Part shown: in pieces, positions 48,277 through 57,700 of the stretch
How the letters are laid out: each line of letters begins with the position of its first letter
How positions within the stretch are numbered: position 1 is the first letter of the stretch
Program-made: the position numbers and the translations under genes
The notes under the pieces: generated by a model
What the model was told of the DNA's origin: nothing
What the model saw: the letters and a program-made list of their open reading frames with translations, nothing else
Databases searched by the model: none
Source: a virus
Reading direction: 5' to 3' (one strand)
IMG/VR virus record: IMGVR_UViG_3300035180_001220
Location: 48,304 to 112,303 of that record
DNA length: 64,000 nucleotides

Positions 48277-49977
48277 ATGTATCTCTTAAAACTTCTTCAG
48301 GAAGCAAGTTCCCTTAAAATTTCTGATCTCAAGAAGGCTATCAAGAAGGATAAGCGTGCAGCTATTATCTTCGACAAGGACTTGTCACTTGAGAACATCA
48401 GAGACAAGGACGGTTTTCTTGCAACCCTTAAGTACTACTTCTTCAACAACCAAGAAGTAAGAGATTTCATTGCAGCACGTCACAGCATCAAGGAAATTAA
48501 CAAGTTAGAGTTTGACGATCTTAAGAAGAAGCAGGGCAAGGATCTTACCCAAGCAGACCTTTATCAAATTCAGGACATGGTTAACATTGTTTTCAAGGAG
48601 TACTCCGCAGTAGATCGCGGATCAATGTCAGCTGAACTCAAGCGTGAGCTTAGTAAGTGGATCAATACATCAGGTCGCTACTTTAACTTACCAAAGTGGG
48701 CTTTAGCTGAGCTGAAAAGCCTTCCAGGGGTTAGGCCGAACAAGAGAGTCCTTCTTTACCGTGGTCTGCTGTTTAACAACAGCGATCTTGGGTCGCGCGA
48801 AAAGTACGATGGCACCCTTGAGATTGGTGATGGTCTAAAATTCCTAAAGACAATACGTGAAGGTGGACGTGAAGTTGACCTTAAGTGGGACCGTCCTTCC
48901 AGCTGGACAACTGACAAGAGCATTGCGATCCAATTTGCAAAGTACGGACCTGCATCAAGTCACGTTAGTGCTATGATGGGATGGTTTGACAGTCAAATCG
49001 AAAAGCACGAGATAGATGGAGCCCTTGGCTACGTTATTTCGACATTCGCGAATCCAGAAGACATACTTTTGGACACCCAGTTAGTAACGCTTAATGGCAA
49101 GCATGGTAATGAAGGTGAGATGCTTCTTCAGCCAGGCGAATACCTTACCAGAGTCGTTCACAAGTTCACTGTCAATGGTGAAGTTGACCCATCGATGAGC
49201 ACGGCTGCTGATGAAGACCTGCCAGTCAGCAAAGCTATCAAGGCGACCGAAGAGCTTTCACAAACCTTTAAGGTTAGCGATCTCATAGACGTATCAGCTA
49301 AGGAATTAAAGCAGAACATTTGGGGTTCGAGTTCAGTAAAAATTCTTAACAATACCTCCCTCTTTAAGAAGCTTATTCTCAACAGTGCAACGACCGCAAC
49401 GCTTCACGCCTATGATAAGCTGCTTGACTTCTACAAGCACAACCTTGATTATCTGCAAGATGATGATCTACTCAATGACAAGTATGCTCACAGTGATGAG
49501 CTTCGTGAAAAGGTTCAGTCGCTTAAGAAGGTAGTTACGCGTTTCAGAAACACCATCAATCATTCAAAGTTCAAGTCAGATAAAAATCCAAATGCTAAGG
49601 GTAAGATGCACGAACTTTCCAGTGAAGAGTACCGTGCAACCATTAAGTGCTACGATCTTGCTGACCTTGAAAAGCAGCTACTACTTCAGGGAAGAATAGT
49701 TGATCGTGAGGGACAAGTTGCATTTGGTAATCTTGCTAGCGCGCTGGGCATTGATCTTCCTGTACCAGCAGGGTTCGCAATGTTTGGCTCGGCAAAGCAG
49801 AAACCGGTCATCGATGAAGTAGTAAATGCCTTCTACAATAAGATTGGTGTAGCAAAACCAGGTGATCTAAATGAAGCAATAAAGATGATGTTGAACCTAA
49901 TTCGTAAGGCGTACCGCAATTACGAAATGATTCAGATGCTTGAACAATTACAATCTGACATTCAGGATATTAAATGA
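48277..49977 (+). CDS. ADP-ribosyltransferase (Alt/ModA-like), probably virion-packaged
   Basis: 566 residues from ATG 48277, where a capsid-tag-like MYLLKLLQEA begins; the open frame extends to ATG 47995 through macrodomain debris. R-S-E class motifs: LLYRGLL (Arg162), SSWTTDKSIAIQF (208-220) and NEGEMLLQPGEY with Glu279 and Glu281 (E-x-E). The catalytic domain is about residues 155-300; the following 260 residues are helical and Lys-rich. T4 Alt is packaged and modifies host RNA polymerase on infection; the same job is inferred. ATGA overlap with the next gene. Confidence 0.75.
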   Translation: MYLLKLLQEASSLKISDLKKAIKKDKRAAIIFDKDLSLENIRDKDGFLATLKYYFFNNQEVRDFIAARHSIKEINKLEFDDLKKKQGKDLTQADLYQIQDMVNIVFKEYSAVDRGSMSAELKRELSKWINTSGRYFNLPKWALAELKSLPGVRPNKRVLLYRGLLFNNSDLGSREKYDGTLEIGDGLKFLKTIREGGREVDLKWDRPSSWTTDKSIAIQFAKYGPASSHVSAMMGWFDSQIEKHEIDGALGYVISTFANPEDILLDTQLVTLNGKHGNEGEMLLQPGEYLTRVVHKFTVNGEVDPSMSTAADEDLPVSKAIKATEELSQTFKVSDLIDVSAKELKQNIWGSSSVKILNNTSLFKKLILNSATTATLHAYDKLLDFYKHNLDYLQDDDLLNDKYAHSDELREKVQSLKKVVTRFRNTINHSKFKSDKNPNAKGKMHELSSEEYRATIKCYDLADLEKQLLLQGRIVDREGQVAFGNLASALGIDLPVPAGFAMFGSAKQKPVIDEVVNAFYNKIGVAKPGDLNEAIKMMLNLIRKAYRNYEMIQMLEQLQSDIQDIK

Positions 49978-51098
49978 AACTACTCCAATTTCTTATAGAG
50001 CGAGCGCCTACCGAGGCAGCAAAGGCTGCAGAATTTCTTGTCCCATTCATCTGCAATAAGGCAGGTGTTGAGGAGATGAGAGGCAAGCGCGGTTCAGACT
50101 ATAACATTTCTAACCAATACCAGATTCGTGTTAAGCCAACTGACAAGGATGATGAGCTTGACCTAATCCTAGCTCGCATTGAGAAGGTTCTTAAGACACC
50201 AGATGCAAAGAAGCTTGGTATCTCTAATGCCAAGACAAATGATCTATCAGCCAATTCAAGCAAGTTTTCAAGCGTTTCATTTGAGTGTGAAGGAATTATC
50301 TACGATGTAGTCGTAGCTCGGGGTGGTAACAAAGGTGAGAACTTTGAGAAGGATATACTAGTAAAGATGGACAACTTGGTTGGTGGAATTGAAAGCTCTG
50401 AAGAAGCAGAAGCTGCTTTCAAGGCCCTTGAAAAGGTAGACCCCGTCTTTAAGATCACGAACATCGCGAATGTTACAGCTCGTTCTGGTTCCACTAAGCG
50501 CTCGGGAGACTTATCACCAGATGATATTGGTAAGATCATCGCTGATGTTATCGTCGAGCTAAAGAATGGAGATAAGAAGTACATCTCAATAAAGAATCAA
50601 GATGGTAAAACTGTTGGGCAGTTCGGCCTATCAGCTGCATTCAATGACGACTTAACTGTCAACACTAACTCTTCAGAATGGAAGACGTGGCTAGCTCCAT
50701 TTGGTCTTGACCCAAAGAAAATTACCGCTGGTTTGGAAGCATCACAAAGTGGTGATGACCTTGACTTTGATGATGTTGAGGAAATGTCAAAGAAGGTAAC
50801 GTCAGAATCAGCTGTTCACAAGATTATGCAGAAAATGTGGGGTTCGAACTACTACTATCTCCGCCACACGGGTAAGGACTTTAAGGCGCTAAAGATCGAT
50901 GCTGACTACGTCAATAAATCACTTCTCAAGGACCTTGTTGTGACGAAGATTTGTTATCCGTCAAAGGATAGAAAGCAGATCAACATCTACCTGCATAGCG
51001 TCACTATGAACTTTAAGCTTGAGGTTAGAAACCCAAGAGGAAAGGGATCAGCTAAACCTACCCAGATTCAGCTGACAGTGATGAAGGGTGCTAAGTAA
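49974..51098 (+). CDS. Hypothetical protein, possible PD-(D/E)XK nuclease, capsid-tag-like N terminus
   Basis: 374 residues starting MKLLQFLIERA. Segment ADVIVELKNGDKKYISIKNQ (about 188-207) resembles the D-x(n)-[ES]-x-K core of PD-(D/E)XK nucleases; GIIYDVVVARGGNKGENFEKD precedes it. Nuclease activity is a weak inference. Coupled by ATGA to the ADP-ribosyltransferase and likely packaged with it. Confidence 0.45.
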   Translation: MKLLQFLIERAPTEAAKAAEFLVPFICNKAGVEEMRGKRGSDYNISNQYQIRVKPTDKDDELDLILARIEKVLKTPDAKKLGISNAKTNDLSANSSKFSSVSFECEGIIYDVVVARGGNKGENFEKDILVKMDNLVGGIESSEEAEAAFKALEKVDPVFKITNIANVTARSGSTKRSGDLSPDDIGKIIADVIVELKNGDKKYISIKNQDGKTVGQFGLSAAFNDDLTVNTNSSEWKTWLAPFGLDPKKITAGLEASQSGDDLDFDDVEEMSKKVTSESAVHKIMQKMWGSNYYYLRHTGKDFKALKIDADYVNKSLLKDLVVTKICYPSKDRKQINIYLHSVTMNFKLEVRNPRGKGSAKPTQIQLTVMKGAK

Positions 51099-51107
51099 CC
51101 TGACACC

Positions 51108-51115
51108 CATAAATA
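51108..51115 (+). promoter_or_regulatory. Late promoter box CATAAATA
   Basis: 28 bases before ATG 51143, at the head of the virion-gene block. Confidence 0.5.
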
Positions 51116-51142
51116 AAATGTTAATCAAGAGGATTAGGAGAT

Positions 51143-51475
51143 ATGGCTAAAAGCTCAGAATACGAACATCACCAGCCACGGGCAGGCATTAAGAAGAAAC
51201 AAAAGGTCTACAATGAGGAAGCGGTTCTTGAATCAAGAGGCTCACGCGTTAGCTTCAAGAATTACATTCGACAGCTTCGTGAGGAAGAAATTGCTCAAGA
51301 GGGTAATGGTGAAGAGTACGCTGTTCACGGTGGTATCATCGATGATGGTGGCGACTTTATTGGTAAAGAGCTTGCTGTCTTCGTAACAGAAGATGAAGCC
51401 CAAGATGAGGTAGATCGTCTTTATGACTTAGAGCCAGAAGGTTCTTCTAAAGTTTATAGAGTCATTCCAGTTTAA
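51143..51475 (+). CDS. Hypothetical protein
   Basis: 110 residues, charged. Contains an internal RVSFKNYIRQLREEE that resembles the N-terminal tags of nearby proteins, then an acidic domain (VHGGIIDDGGDF, FVTEDEAQDEVDRLYDL). Good AGGAG ribosome-binding site. No family recognised. Confidence 0.55.
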   Translation: MAKSSEYEHHQPRAGIKKKQKVYNEEAVLESRGSRVSFKNYIRQLREEEIAQEGNGEEYAVHGGIIDDGGDFIGKELAVFVTEDEAQDEVDRLYDLEPEGSSKVYRVIPV

Positions 51476-51487
51476 CCTAGGACAAAC

Positions 51488-51988
51488 ATGTTAGTAGTTC
51501 CGCTCTATAAAGATACCATTGAAACAAGGGATGGTGCTAAGTACAAGGTAGTTGAGTACACCAACTATAAGGATGGTGGTCCAGCTGTCTACGCTAAACC
51601 AGTTGATGGTGGAGGTGTTGCACTTGTTTACTTCTTTGACATCGCGTCAATCAATGGGACCAAGGTAGACTATTTGAAGGGTGCTAAGATTTTCCAAGCA
51701 CTTGGAAAGATAAAGCGTCTTCAGCAGCTCCCACAACCAGACGACAAGATAGTCGTTCTTACCGACAACATCTCTGACGATGATGATGTAGGCAAGGAGA
51801 AGGCGGAGGTTGATAGCTTGAAGCTCAAATCAAAATCCCTCGGAATTAACAAAGGACTCTTTGTGAAGGACTCTAATGGTGTTTACCATCGTTTAAAGCA
51901 GATACTTGACATCACGCCAGCTCTTGGTGGCAGTGCCTTTAATCGTGAAGAATTTTTAAAATACTACAAGCACTATACTGGAGTTTGA
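51488..51988 (+). CDS. Hypothetical structural-type protein
   Basis: 166 residues. N-terminal beta domain (YKVVEYTNYKDGGPAVYAKP), then a helical Lys-rich part. Head, neck or tail accessory protein by position only. One base before the next gene. Confidence 0.5.
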   Translation: MLVVPLYKDTIETRDGAKYKVVEYTNYKDGGPAVYAKPVDGGGVALVYFFDIASINGTKVDYLKGAKIFQALGKIKRLQQLPQPDDKIVVLTDNISDDDDVGKEKAEVDSLKLKSKSLGINKGLFVKDSNGVYHRLKQILDITPALGGSAFNREEFLKYYKHYTGV

Positions 51989-51989
51989 A

Positions 51990-52217
51990 ATGGCTAAATT
52001 ACTCGGACAGGAAATTGTAACACACGATGAATTTAAAAACTTTCTTGAAGATGATGTTAAGAAGCTAAAACACACATGTGCTGATTACCAATGCGCTGTT
52101 ATTGATGCTCAGGCTCAAATGTCAGACTTGAAGTCAAGGTTTCTAGCTGTTATGGTAGTTTCAGCCACGGCCATAGTGGTCTCAATCGGGACGCTGCTTT
52201 TTGCCTTTCTGCACTAA
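51990..52217 (+). CDS. Small tail-anchored membrane protein
   Basis: 75 residues: soluble N-terminal helix (HDEFKNFLEDDVKKLKH) and a C-terminal membrane helix VMVVSATAIVVSIGTLLFAF. Could be a holin-like or spanin-type protein, but there is one membrane segment and no lysis gene beside it. Confidence 0.55.
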   Translation: MAKLLGQEIVTHDEFKNFLEDDVKKLKHTCADYQCAVIDAQAQMSDLKSRFLAVMVVSATAIVVSIGTLLFAFLH

Positions 52218-52219
52218 AT
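52212..52219 (+). promoter_or_regulatory. Late-promoter-like box ACTAAATA
   Basis: 24 bases before ATG 52243; identical to the box at 3457-3464 on the other strand. Confidence 0.4.
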
Positions 52220-52242
52220 AATAGAATCAATGTGGAAGTGCC

Positions 52243-52461
52243 ATGTCAAAATTTGGGTTAATATCGGGATTAGCGGAAGACGCTAAGACGCCAAAGGTAA
52301 AGTATCAGCTTTTTGAAGTTGAGATGGGCTTTGAAAAGGCCACAGTTCTGATTCCCTATATTGATGCTGAACAATTTGAAACAAGGGTATCCCAAGTAAA
52401 ACCAAAGAGCATTTCGGCTCTAAGTAAGCTTGCTGAAGAATTTGGAGGCTCTGTACAATGA
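52243..52461 (+). CDS. Hypothetical protein
   Basis: 72 residues; KYQLFEVEMGFEKATVLIPY and a C-terminal SISALSKLAEEFGG helix. ATGA overlap with the collagen-like gene. Possibly virion-related by position. Confidence 0.5.
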   Translation: MSKFGLISGLAEDAKTPKVKYQLFEVEMGFEKATVLIPYIDAEQFETRVSQVKPKSISALSKLAEEFGGSVQ

Positions 52462-53222
52462 GTCTATTGCAGCTATTCGCGAATAACGCGGTTTCACTTT
52501 TAAACGCGCCTCTTGGAATTTCAGCTACATCTATTCAGGTTCAGCCGGGTCTTGGCGCTGAATTTCCGCTCCCATTAAATCCTGGCGAGTTCTTTCTTGT
52601 TACGCTTGAAGACGTAGCCAACCCATCTAAGCGTGAAATTGTAAAAATCATCGCACGTGCTGGCGATACGCTCATCATCGACGCGGCTGGCCGCGGCCAA
52701 GAAGGAACGATAGCACAAGACTGGGCTGCAGGCGATACTCTTGTTGATCATAGAGTTACAGCTGAAACTATGCGGCAAGCGTTCCTTCAGCCGGATGCTA
52801 TCCCTGGTCCTAAGGGAGATAAAGGCGACAAGGGAGATAAAGGCGATCCCGGCTCTCCTGGAACTGGTGGAAGCATCTCTGGTTCTAACCAAGACCCTGT
52901 AGTAGTTGATCCAGCTTGGACAACATCAGTCTCTACCCCAATTCCCTACTCTGATCTTAAAAGAGGTCATAAGTTCTGGGTAACTCTCTTCTGTCCTGCC
53001 AATGGCTTAGCTCAAACATTTGAAGTATTAGCTATTATTCAAGGGTTAGTTGACACCACTAATGAAACAGTTGACTGGACAAGAACTAACAGGATTGGAT
53101 ATGACTTCCTTGGATCGATTAACATTGTCCTGGACCAAGCAAACAACACGCTTGCGCTAGCTTGGACAAATTCTGAGCCGCTTATGTCCGTTACTGTATC
53201 AGTGGCACATCTTTCACTATAA
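52458..53222 (+). CDS. Tail protein with collagen-like repeat
   Basis: 254 residues. N-terminal 110 residues form a beta domain with IIARAGDTLIIDAAGRGQEG, of the kind found at the base of phage fibres. Then a short collagen-like run GPKGDKGDKGDKGDPGSPG (about 117-135) as a trimeric stalk, and a C-terminal beta domain (FWVTLFCPANGLAQTFEVL) that may bind receptor or the next fibre. Unusual because a prolyl-hydroxylase-like gene exists in the same window. Confidence 0.75.
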   Translation: MSLLQLFANNAVSLLNAPLGISATSIQVQPGLGAEFPLPLNPGEFFLVTLEDVANPSKREIVKIIARAGDTLIIDAAGRGQEGTIAQDWAAGDTLVDHRVTAETMRQAFLQPDAIPGPKGDKGDKGDKGDPGSPGTGGSISGSNQDPVVVDPAWTTSVSTPIPYSDLKRGHKFWVTLFCPANGLAQTFEVLAIIQGLVDTTNETVDWTRTNRIGYDFLGSINIVLDQANNTLALAWTNSEPLMSVTVSVAHLSL

Positions 53223-53234
53223 CAGACCATATCT

Positions 53235-53242
53235 AATAAATA
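53235..53242 (+). promoter_or_regulatory. Late promoter box AATAAATA
   Basis: 54 bases upstream of ATG 53296, with AGGAG next to the start; longer leader than the other late boxes. Confidence 0.4.
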
Positions 53243-53295
53243 AGATTTATAAACTCAACTGCTCGTTTGTCGGGCTAATTTTTAGGAGACACTAA

Positions 53296-54696
53296 ATGTC
53301 ACAAGATTTTTTCCGCATTGAGCGTGGCCTGGAGCTCGATGAAACAGTACAAATACTTCAGGGTTCTGGAGCACCAGGCGCAGCAGGTGATACATCAATT
53401 GCACCAGTAGGTTCAACATATCAAGACAACACCGACGGTTCCCTTTACACGAAGATTGCTTCTGGTGTTGGTGTTGTCAAATGGCAAAAGATGGCATCTG
53501 AAAAGTATGTCAACGACGCCGTTGGTGCTACTATTTCTTGGAGAGAACCAGCTATCGTTCGTGATAACGTAGCTACAGTTCTTCCAACGTCCACAGCAAC
53601 ATCGCCAATCGTTGTTGATGGTGTAACAGTTACAGATGGTGGTAGAGTTCTTTTCTCTGCTATCGTTGGTGGTCTTGGTAAGAACATCTATATTTACAAC
53701 CAAGCAACAGGAACATTCACAGAAGACAGCAACCAAGAATCTTCTGGTGATGCAACCTACATTCAATCTGGTACATCCGCTGGTAAGACATTCGTTTACA
53801 ATGGTACTCAGTGGGTTCTTACTGACCAATCTTCTCTTGACGAAGAAGGTTACATTCGCGCTTTCGTTGGTAAGTCTGGTTCTGGTAACGTTCTTCCAAC
53901 TTACAGCACAACAAACTTCATTGCTGATGGGTCAAATCTTGAAGTTGCTATCGGCGCATTAGATGGTGAAATTGGTGCTAATGTAAATCTTGGCGCATAT
54001 GTTACTCCAGCTAATACTGTAAATGCTAACATTCAAGCTCTTGATACAGAAATTGGTGCTAATGTTTCTGCTGGTAACCACATCTCCCCAGCAAATACTG
54101 TTAACAAAAATATCCAAGCTCTTGATACCTTCACTGGTGTAACACTTGCAGCTGGTAACTTCATTACTGCTGGTGAAAAGCTTTCTGCTGCTATCACAAC
54201 TCTTGACAGCGAACTTGGTCCTAATGTTGCAGTTGGCAACTTTGTAGATCCAACAGCAAAAATTAACCAAAATATTCAAGCTCTTGATACACAGATTGGT
54301 GCTAATGTTCTTGCTGGACAGTATGTATCACCAGCTGTTAGCACCAATGCTAACGTTCAAGCTCTTGATACAGCAATTGCTACAACAAGCAAGCAAGTTG
54401 CAGTTACTAATATCACTGCGGTTCAAACAGTTGATACTGCAGTCGGTGCAGCTAGCGCTAAATGGTTGGTAAGAGTTGAGAATGCTGCTGACCCAACAAA
54501 TGTTTACTCTACAGAAGTTTATGCTGTTTCAAATGGTGTATCTGCAGACTATACACGCTATGCTACCCTTAAGATTGGTGCTTCTATTATGGGCTTGACA
54601 GTTACTGTTGACCTTAGTGGAACTGATCTTCGTCTTCGGGTTGCATCAACAGGCGCAGTCAATGTTATCGCACGTAGAGTTGGTGTTATTGTTTAA
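53296..54696 (+). CDS. Tail fibre/structural protein with tandem repeats
   Basis: 466 residues. N-terminal region includes an APGAAGDTSIAPVGSTYQDN segment of the type seen in fibre connectors. From about 215 to 360 there are five degenerate 29-31-residue repeats, each with IQALDTEIGANV---G--ISPANTV, a likely coiled or beta-helical stalk. The end (TVTVDLSGTDLRLRVASTGA) is a beta domain. Structural role inferred from composition and neighbours. Confidence 0.7.
   Translation: MSQDFFRIERGLELDETVQILQGSGAPGAAGDTSIAPVGSTYQDNTDGSLYTKIASGVGVVKWQKMASEKYVNDAVGATISWREPAIVRDNVATVLPTSTATSPIVVDGVTVTDGGRVLFSAIVGGLGKNIYIYNQATGTFTEDSNQESSGDATYIQSGTSAGKTFVYNGTQWVLTDQSSLDEEGYIRAFVGKSGSGNVLPTYSTTNFIADGSNLEVAIGALDGEIGANVNLGAYVTPANTVNANIQALDTEIGANVSAGNHISPANTVNKNIQALDTFTGVTLAAGNFITAGEKLSAAITTLDSELGPNVAVGNFVDPTAKINQNIQALDTQIGANVLAGQYVSPAVSTNANVQALDTAIATTSKQVAVTNITAVQTVDTAVGAASAKWLVRVENAADPTNVYSTEVYAVSNGVSADYTRYATLKIGASIMGLTVTVDLSGTDLRLRVASTGAVNVIARRVGVIV
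53936..54380 (+). repeat. Coding tandem repeat (about 90 bases, five copies)
   Basis: Each unit encodes ...(N)IQALDT(E/Q/F)IGANV..G..(I/V)(S/T)PA.TV..; copies are diverged, so this is an old protein repeat rather than a recent satellite. Confidence 0.65.
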
Positions 54697-54715
54697 TTTT
54701 TAAAGGTTACGTCTT

Positions 54716-57700
54716 GTGGCGGATATCAGTCTCTCATTCTCAGCTGAAGGTGGTATCAGCCTTGATGATCTTGTAGGTATTTTCACAGGAACAACGGACC
54801 CTAGTATTGCTGGTGAAACAGCTCCATTAGGTTCGCTGTTCATTCGTCAAAATGGACAGTTATTTCAGAAGATCGGTCCTCTCGATACAGATTGGATCGG
54901 TTTTTCTCAAGGACTTTCCGAAGCCGTAAAGATTTCATCAACTGATACGACGCCCAACTATCTTAACTCTAAGTTAGTAGTTGCTGCTGCACTCATTAAA
55001 GATGTCATCAATAGTGGTGGCAATGAGACTCTTCTATTAGACCTTTCAGATGTAGGTACTCCTGGTACCTACACAAAGATTACTACTGATTCAAAAGGTC
55101 GTGTAATTTCTGCTTCTAATCCAACTACTCTTAGCGGATATGGAATTACAGATGCACAGCCGTTAGATCAAACTTTATCAGCTTTAGCTGTCTTTAATAC
55201 CAATGGTATTTTAGTTCAGACTGCTCCTGATACATTTGCTGGTAGAACTATTACTGGCACAGCAAATCAAATTAGCATTCTTAACGGTAGTGGAGTTACT
55301 GGCAATCCAGTCATATCTCTTCCAACGTCAATGCTCACATTGCCAGGCACAGAGGGTTTCATTCCTCCTTCCGGCACTACTGCCCAGCGTGTTGATATAA
55401 CGGGTTATACTCGCTTCAATGCAACTACGTCTCGTTTAGAATATTTTGATGGCACTGTGTGGGTTCAAGTTGATCCATCTACTGGTGGTACTGTAACTTC
55501 TATTGCGGTAAATGCTCCATCATCTGGCATTCAAGTATCTGGTTCTCCTATCACTACTTCAGGGACAATTGTTCTTTCATTAGCCAATGATTTGGCCAGT
55601 GTTGAAGGTCTTAATGGTTTAGGTTTTGCTACTCGTATAGCAACTGATACATGGACTACACGAACTATAAATGGAACTACCGGTAGAGTTGCTGTTACGA
55701 ATGGTGATGGCATCAGTGGCAGTCCAACTATTGATATTGACTCTGCTTATGTAGGTCAATCTTCTATTTCAACTGTTGGCGTTATTAATTCTGGTATCTG
55801 GGAAGGTACCGTCATCAATACTCAATTTGGTGGTACAGGTCGTAGCACAATAGGCAATGCTAATACACTTCTTGGCGTTGCTACTACTGGAACAGAGTTA
55901 GAATATAAAGAGCTAGTTGGTGGTAATGGCATCAACCTTGCGCCAACACCACAGCAGATTCTTATCTCCAATACAGGTGTCTTAAAGATAACTGGAACAG
56001 CCAATCAAGTTGCAGTAACTCCTACACTTGGTACGGGCTACGTAACTCTTTCTCTTCCACAGAATATTGATGCAACAGCATCTCCAGTCTTTGCAGAAGT
56101 AACAGTTGCAGCAGATCCAACTCAGCCTTTCCATCTCGCTACTAAGCATTATGTTGATAACGCTATTCAAGGCTTGCAGGTAAAAGCATCTGTTAAAGCT
56201 GCTACAACTGCTAATGTCACGCTTAGTGGTGAGCAAACAATAGATGGCATTGTTCTTGTAACTGGTGATAGAGTTCTCGTAAAGAACCAATCAGCTCCAG
56301 CTGAAAATGGTATCTATGTTGTTGATGCAGCTTCTTGGGCACGCGCAGCAGATGTTGATGATTGGGCAGAAGTTCCTGCAGCATTTACATTCGTTGAAGA
56401 GGGTAATACTCTTCAAGATACTGGCTGGATTTCTACAGCTATATCCGGTGGTTCACTTGGCACAACAGCAATTGAATGGGTGCAGTTCAGTTCTGCTGGC
56501 ATCATTCAAGCTGGTACTGGTCTTACTAAGAATGGTAATGTAGTTTCAATTGCTAACACAGCTGTTTCACCTGGTGCCGGCTATAATAATTTTAGTGTAA
56601 ATGCACAGGGCCAAGTAATCCTTGCATCAACTATCCCCTACCTGACGAACAACCAGACAATTGTTCTTGGTGGTGATGTTAGCGGTAGTGGTACTAATGC
56701 GATTACTACAACACTTTCTGCAACAGGTGTTGAAGCAGGCACTTATACTTCTGTAACAGTAGATACAAAAGGGCGTGTAACTGCTGGCACAAATCCAAAT
56801 ACCTTAGCTGGATATGGAATTACAGATGCGCAGCCACTAAATTCGTATATTACTGCAGTCACTGGTTTAGGTAATGGTATTGTCATCAAGGATGGTGATC
56901 TTGCTTTCTCTCGCGCTATAATTGCTGGCTCCTCAAAGGTTTCAGTTATTGATGGTGATGGTATTATTGGCAACCCAACAGTTGATGTTGTTGAAGCTAA
57001 CCTCGATCTAAATAATATCAGTGGCACTTTAGCCATTACTAAGGGTGGTACTAATCTAACTACACTTGGTACTTCTAACCAAGTACTTGCTGTAAATGTT
57101 GCAGCGAATGGTTTAGAGTACAAGACATTCACCGGAACAAATATCATTGTTACTTCAACAGACAATGAAATTAATTTCGAGACAGTTAACAATGGTACAG
57201 TAACTTCAGTTGATGTTCTTGGTTCAACAGGAATTACTTCTACAGGCGGTCCAGTAACTTCAAGTGGTTCTATCCAACTTACTTTGAGTGCTGAGCTTCA
57301 AGGATTATCAGCTCTAAGTGCTCTAGGATTTGTAACTCGCACTGCTTCTAATACATATACAGCTAGATCAATAGTTTCTGGTGCTAGCACCATTTCTATT
57401 ACTAACCCAATGGGAACTGCTGGAAATATTGGGTTGGATCTATCAACAGTAGGAACACCTGGTAATTATTACAAAGTTACTACTGATATTTTCGGCCGTG
57501 TAACATCTGGTGCAACAACAATTCCTTGGTCCGTAATCAACCTTACTCCAACTACATTAGCTGGATATGGAATTACAGATGCGCAGCCGTTAAATACCAT
57601 TCTAACTGGAGTTGTAAACTCTCCATTTAATGGGTTAATGGTAAAGAATGGAACAAGTGGAGTTATTCGTACTATAGTAGCAACAACTCCAAAGATTGTT

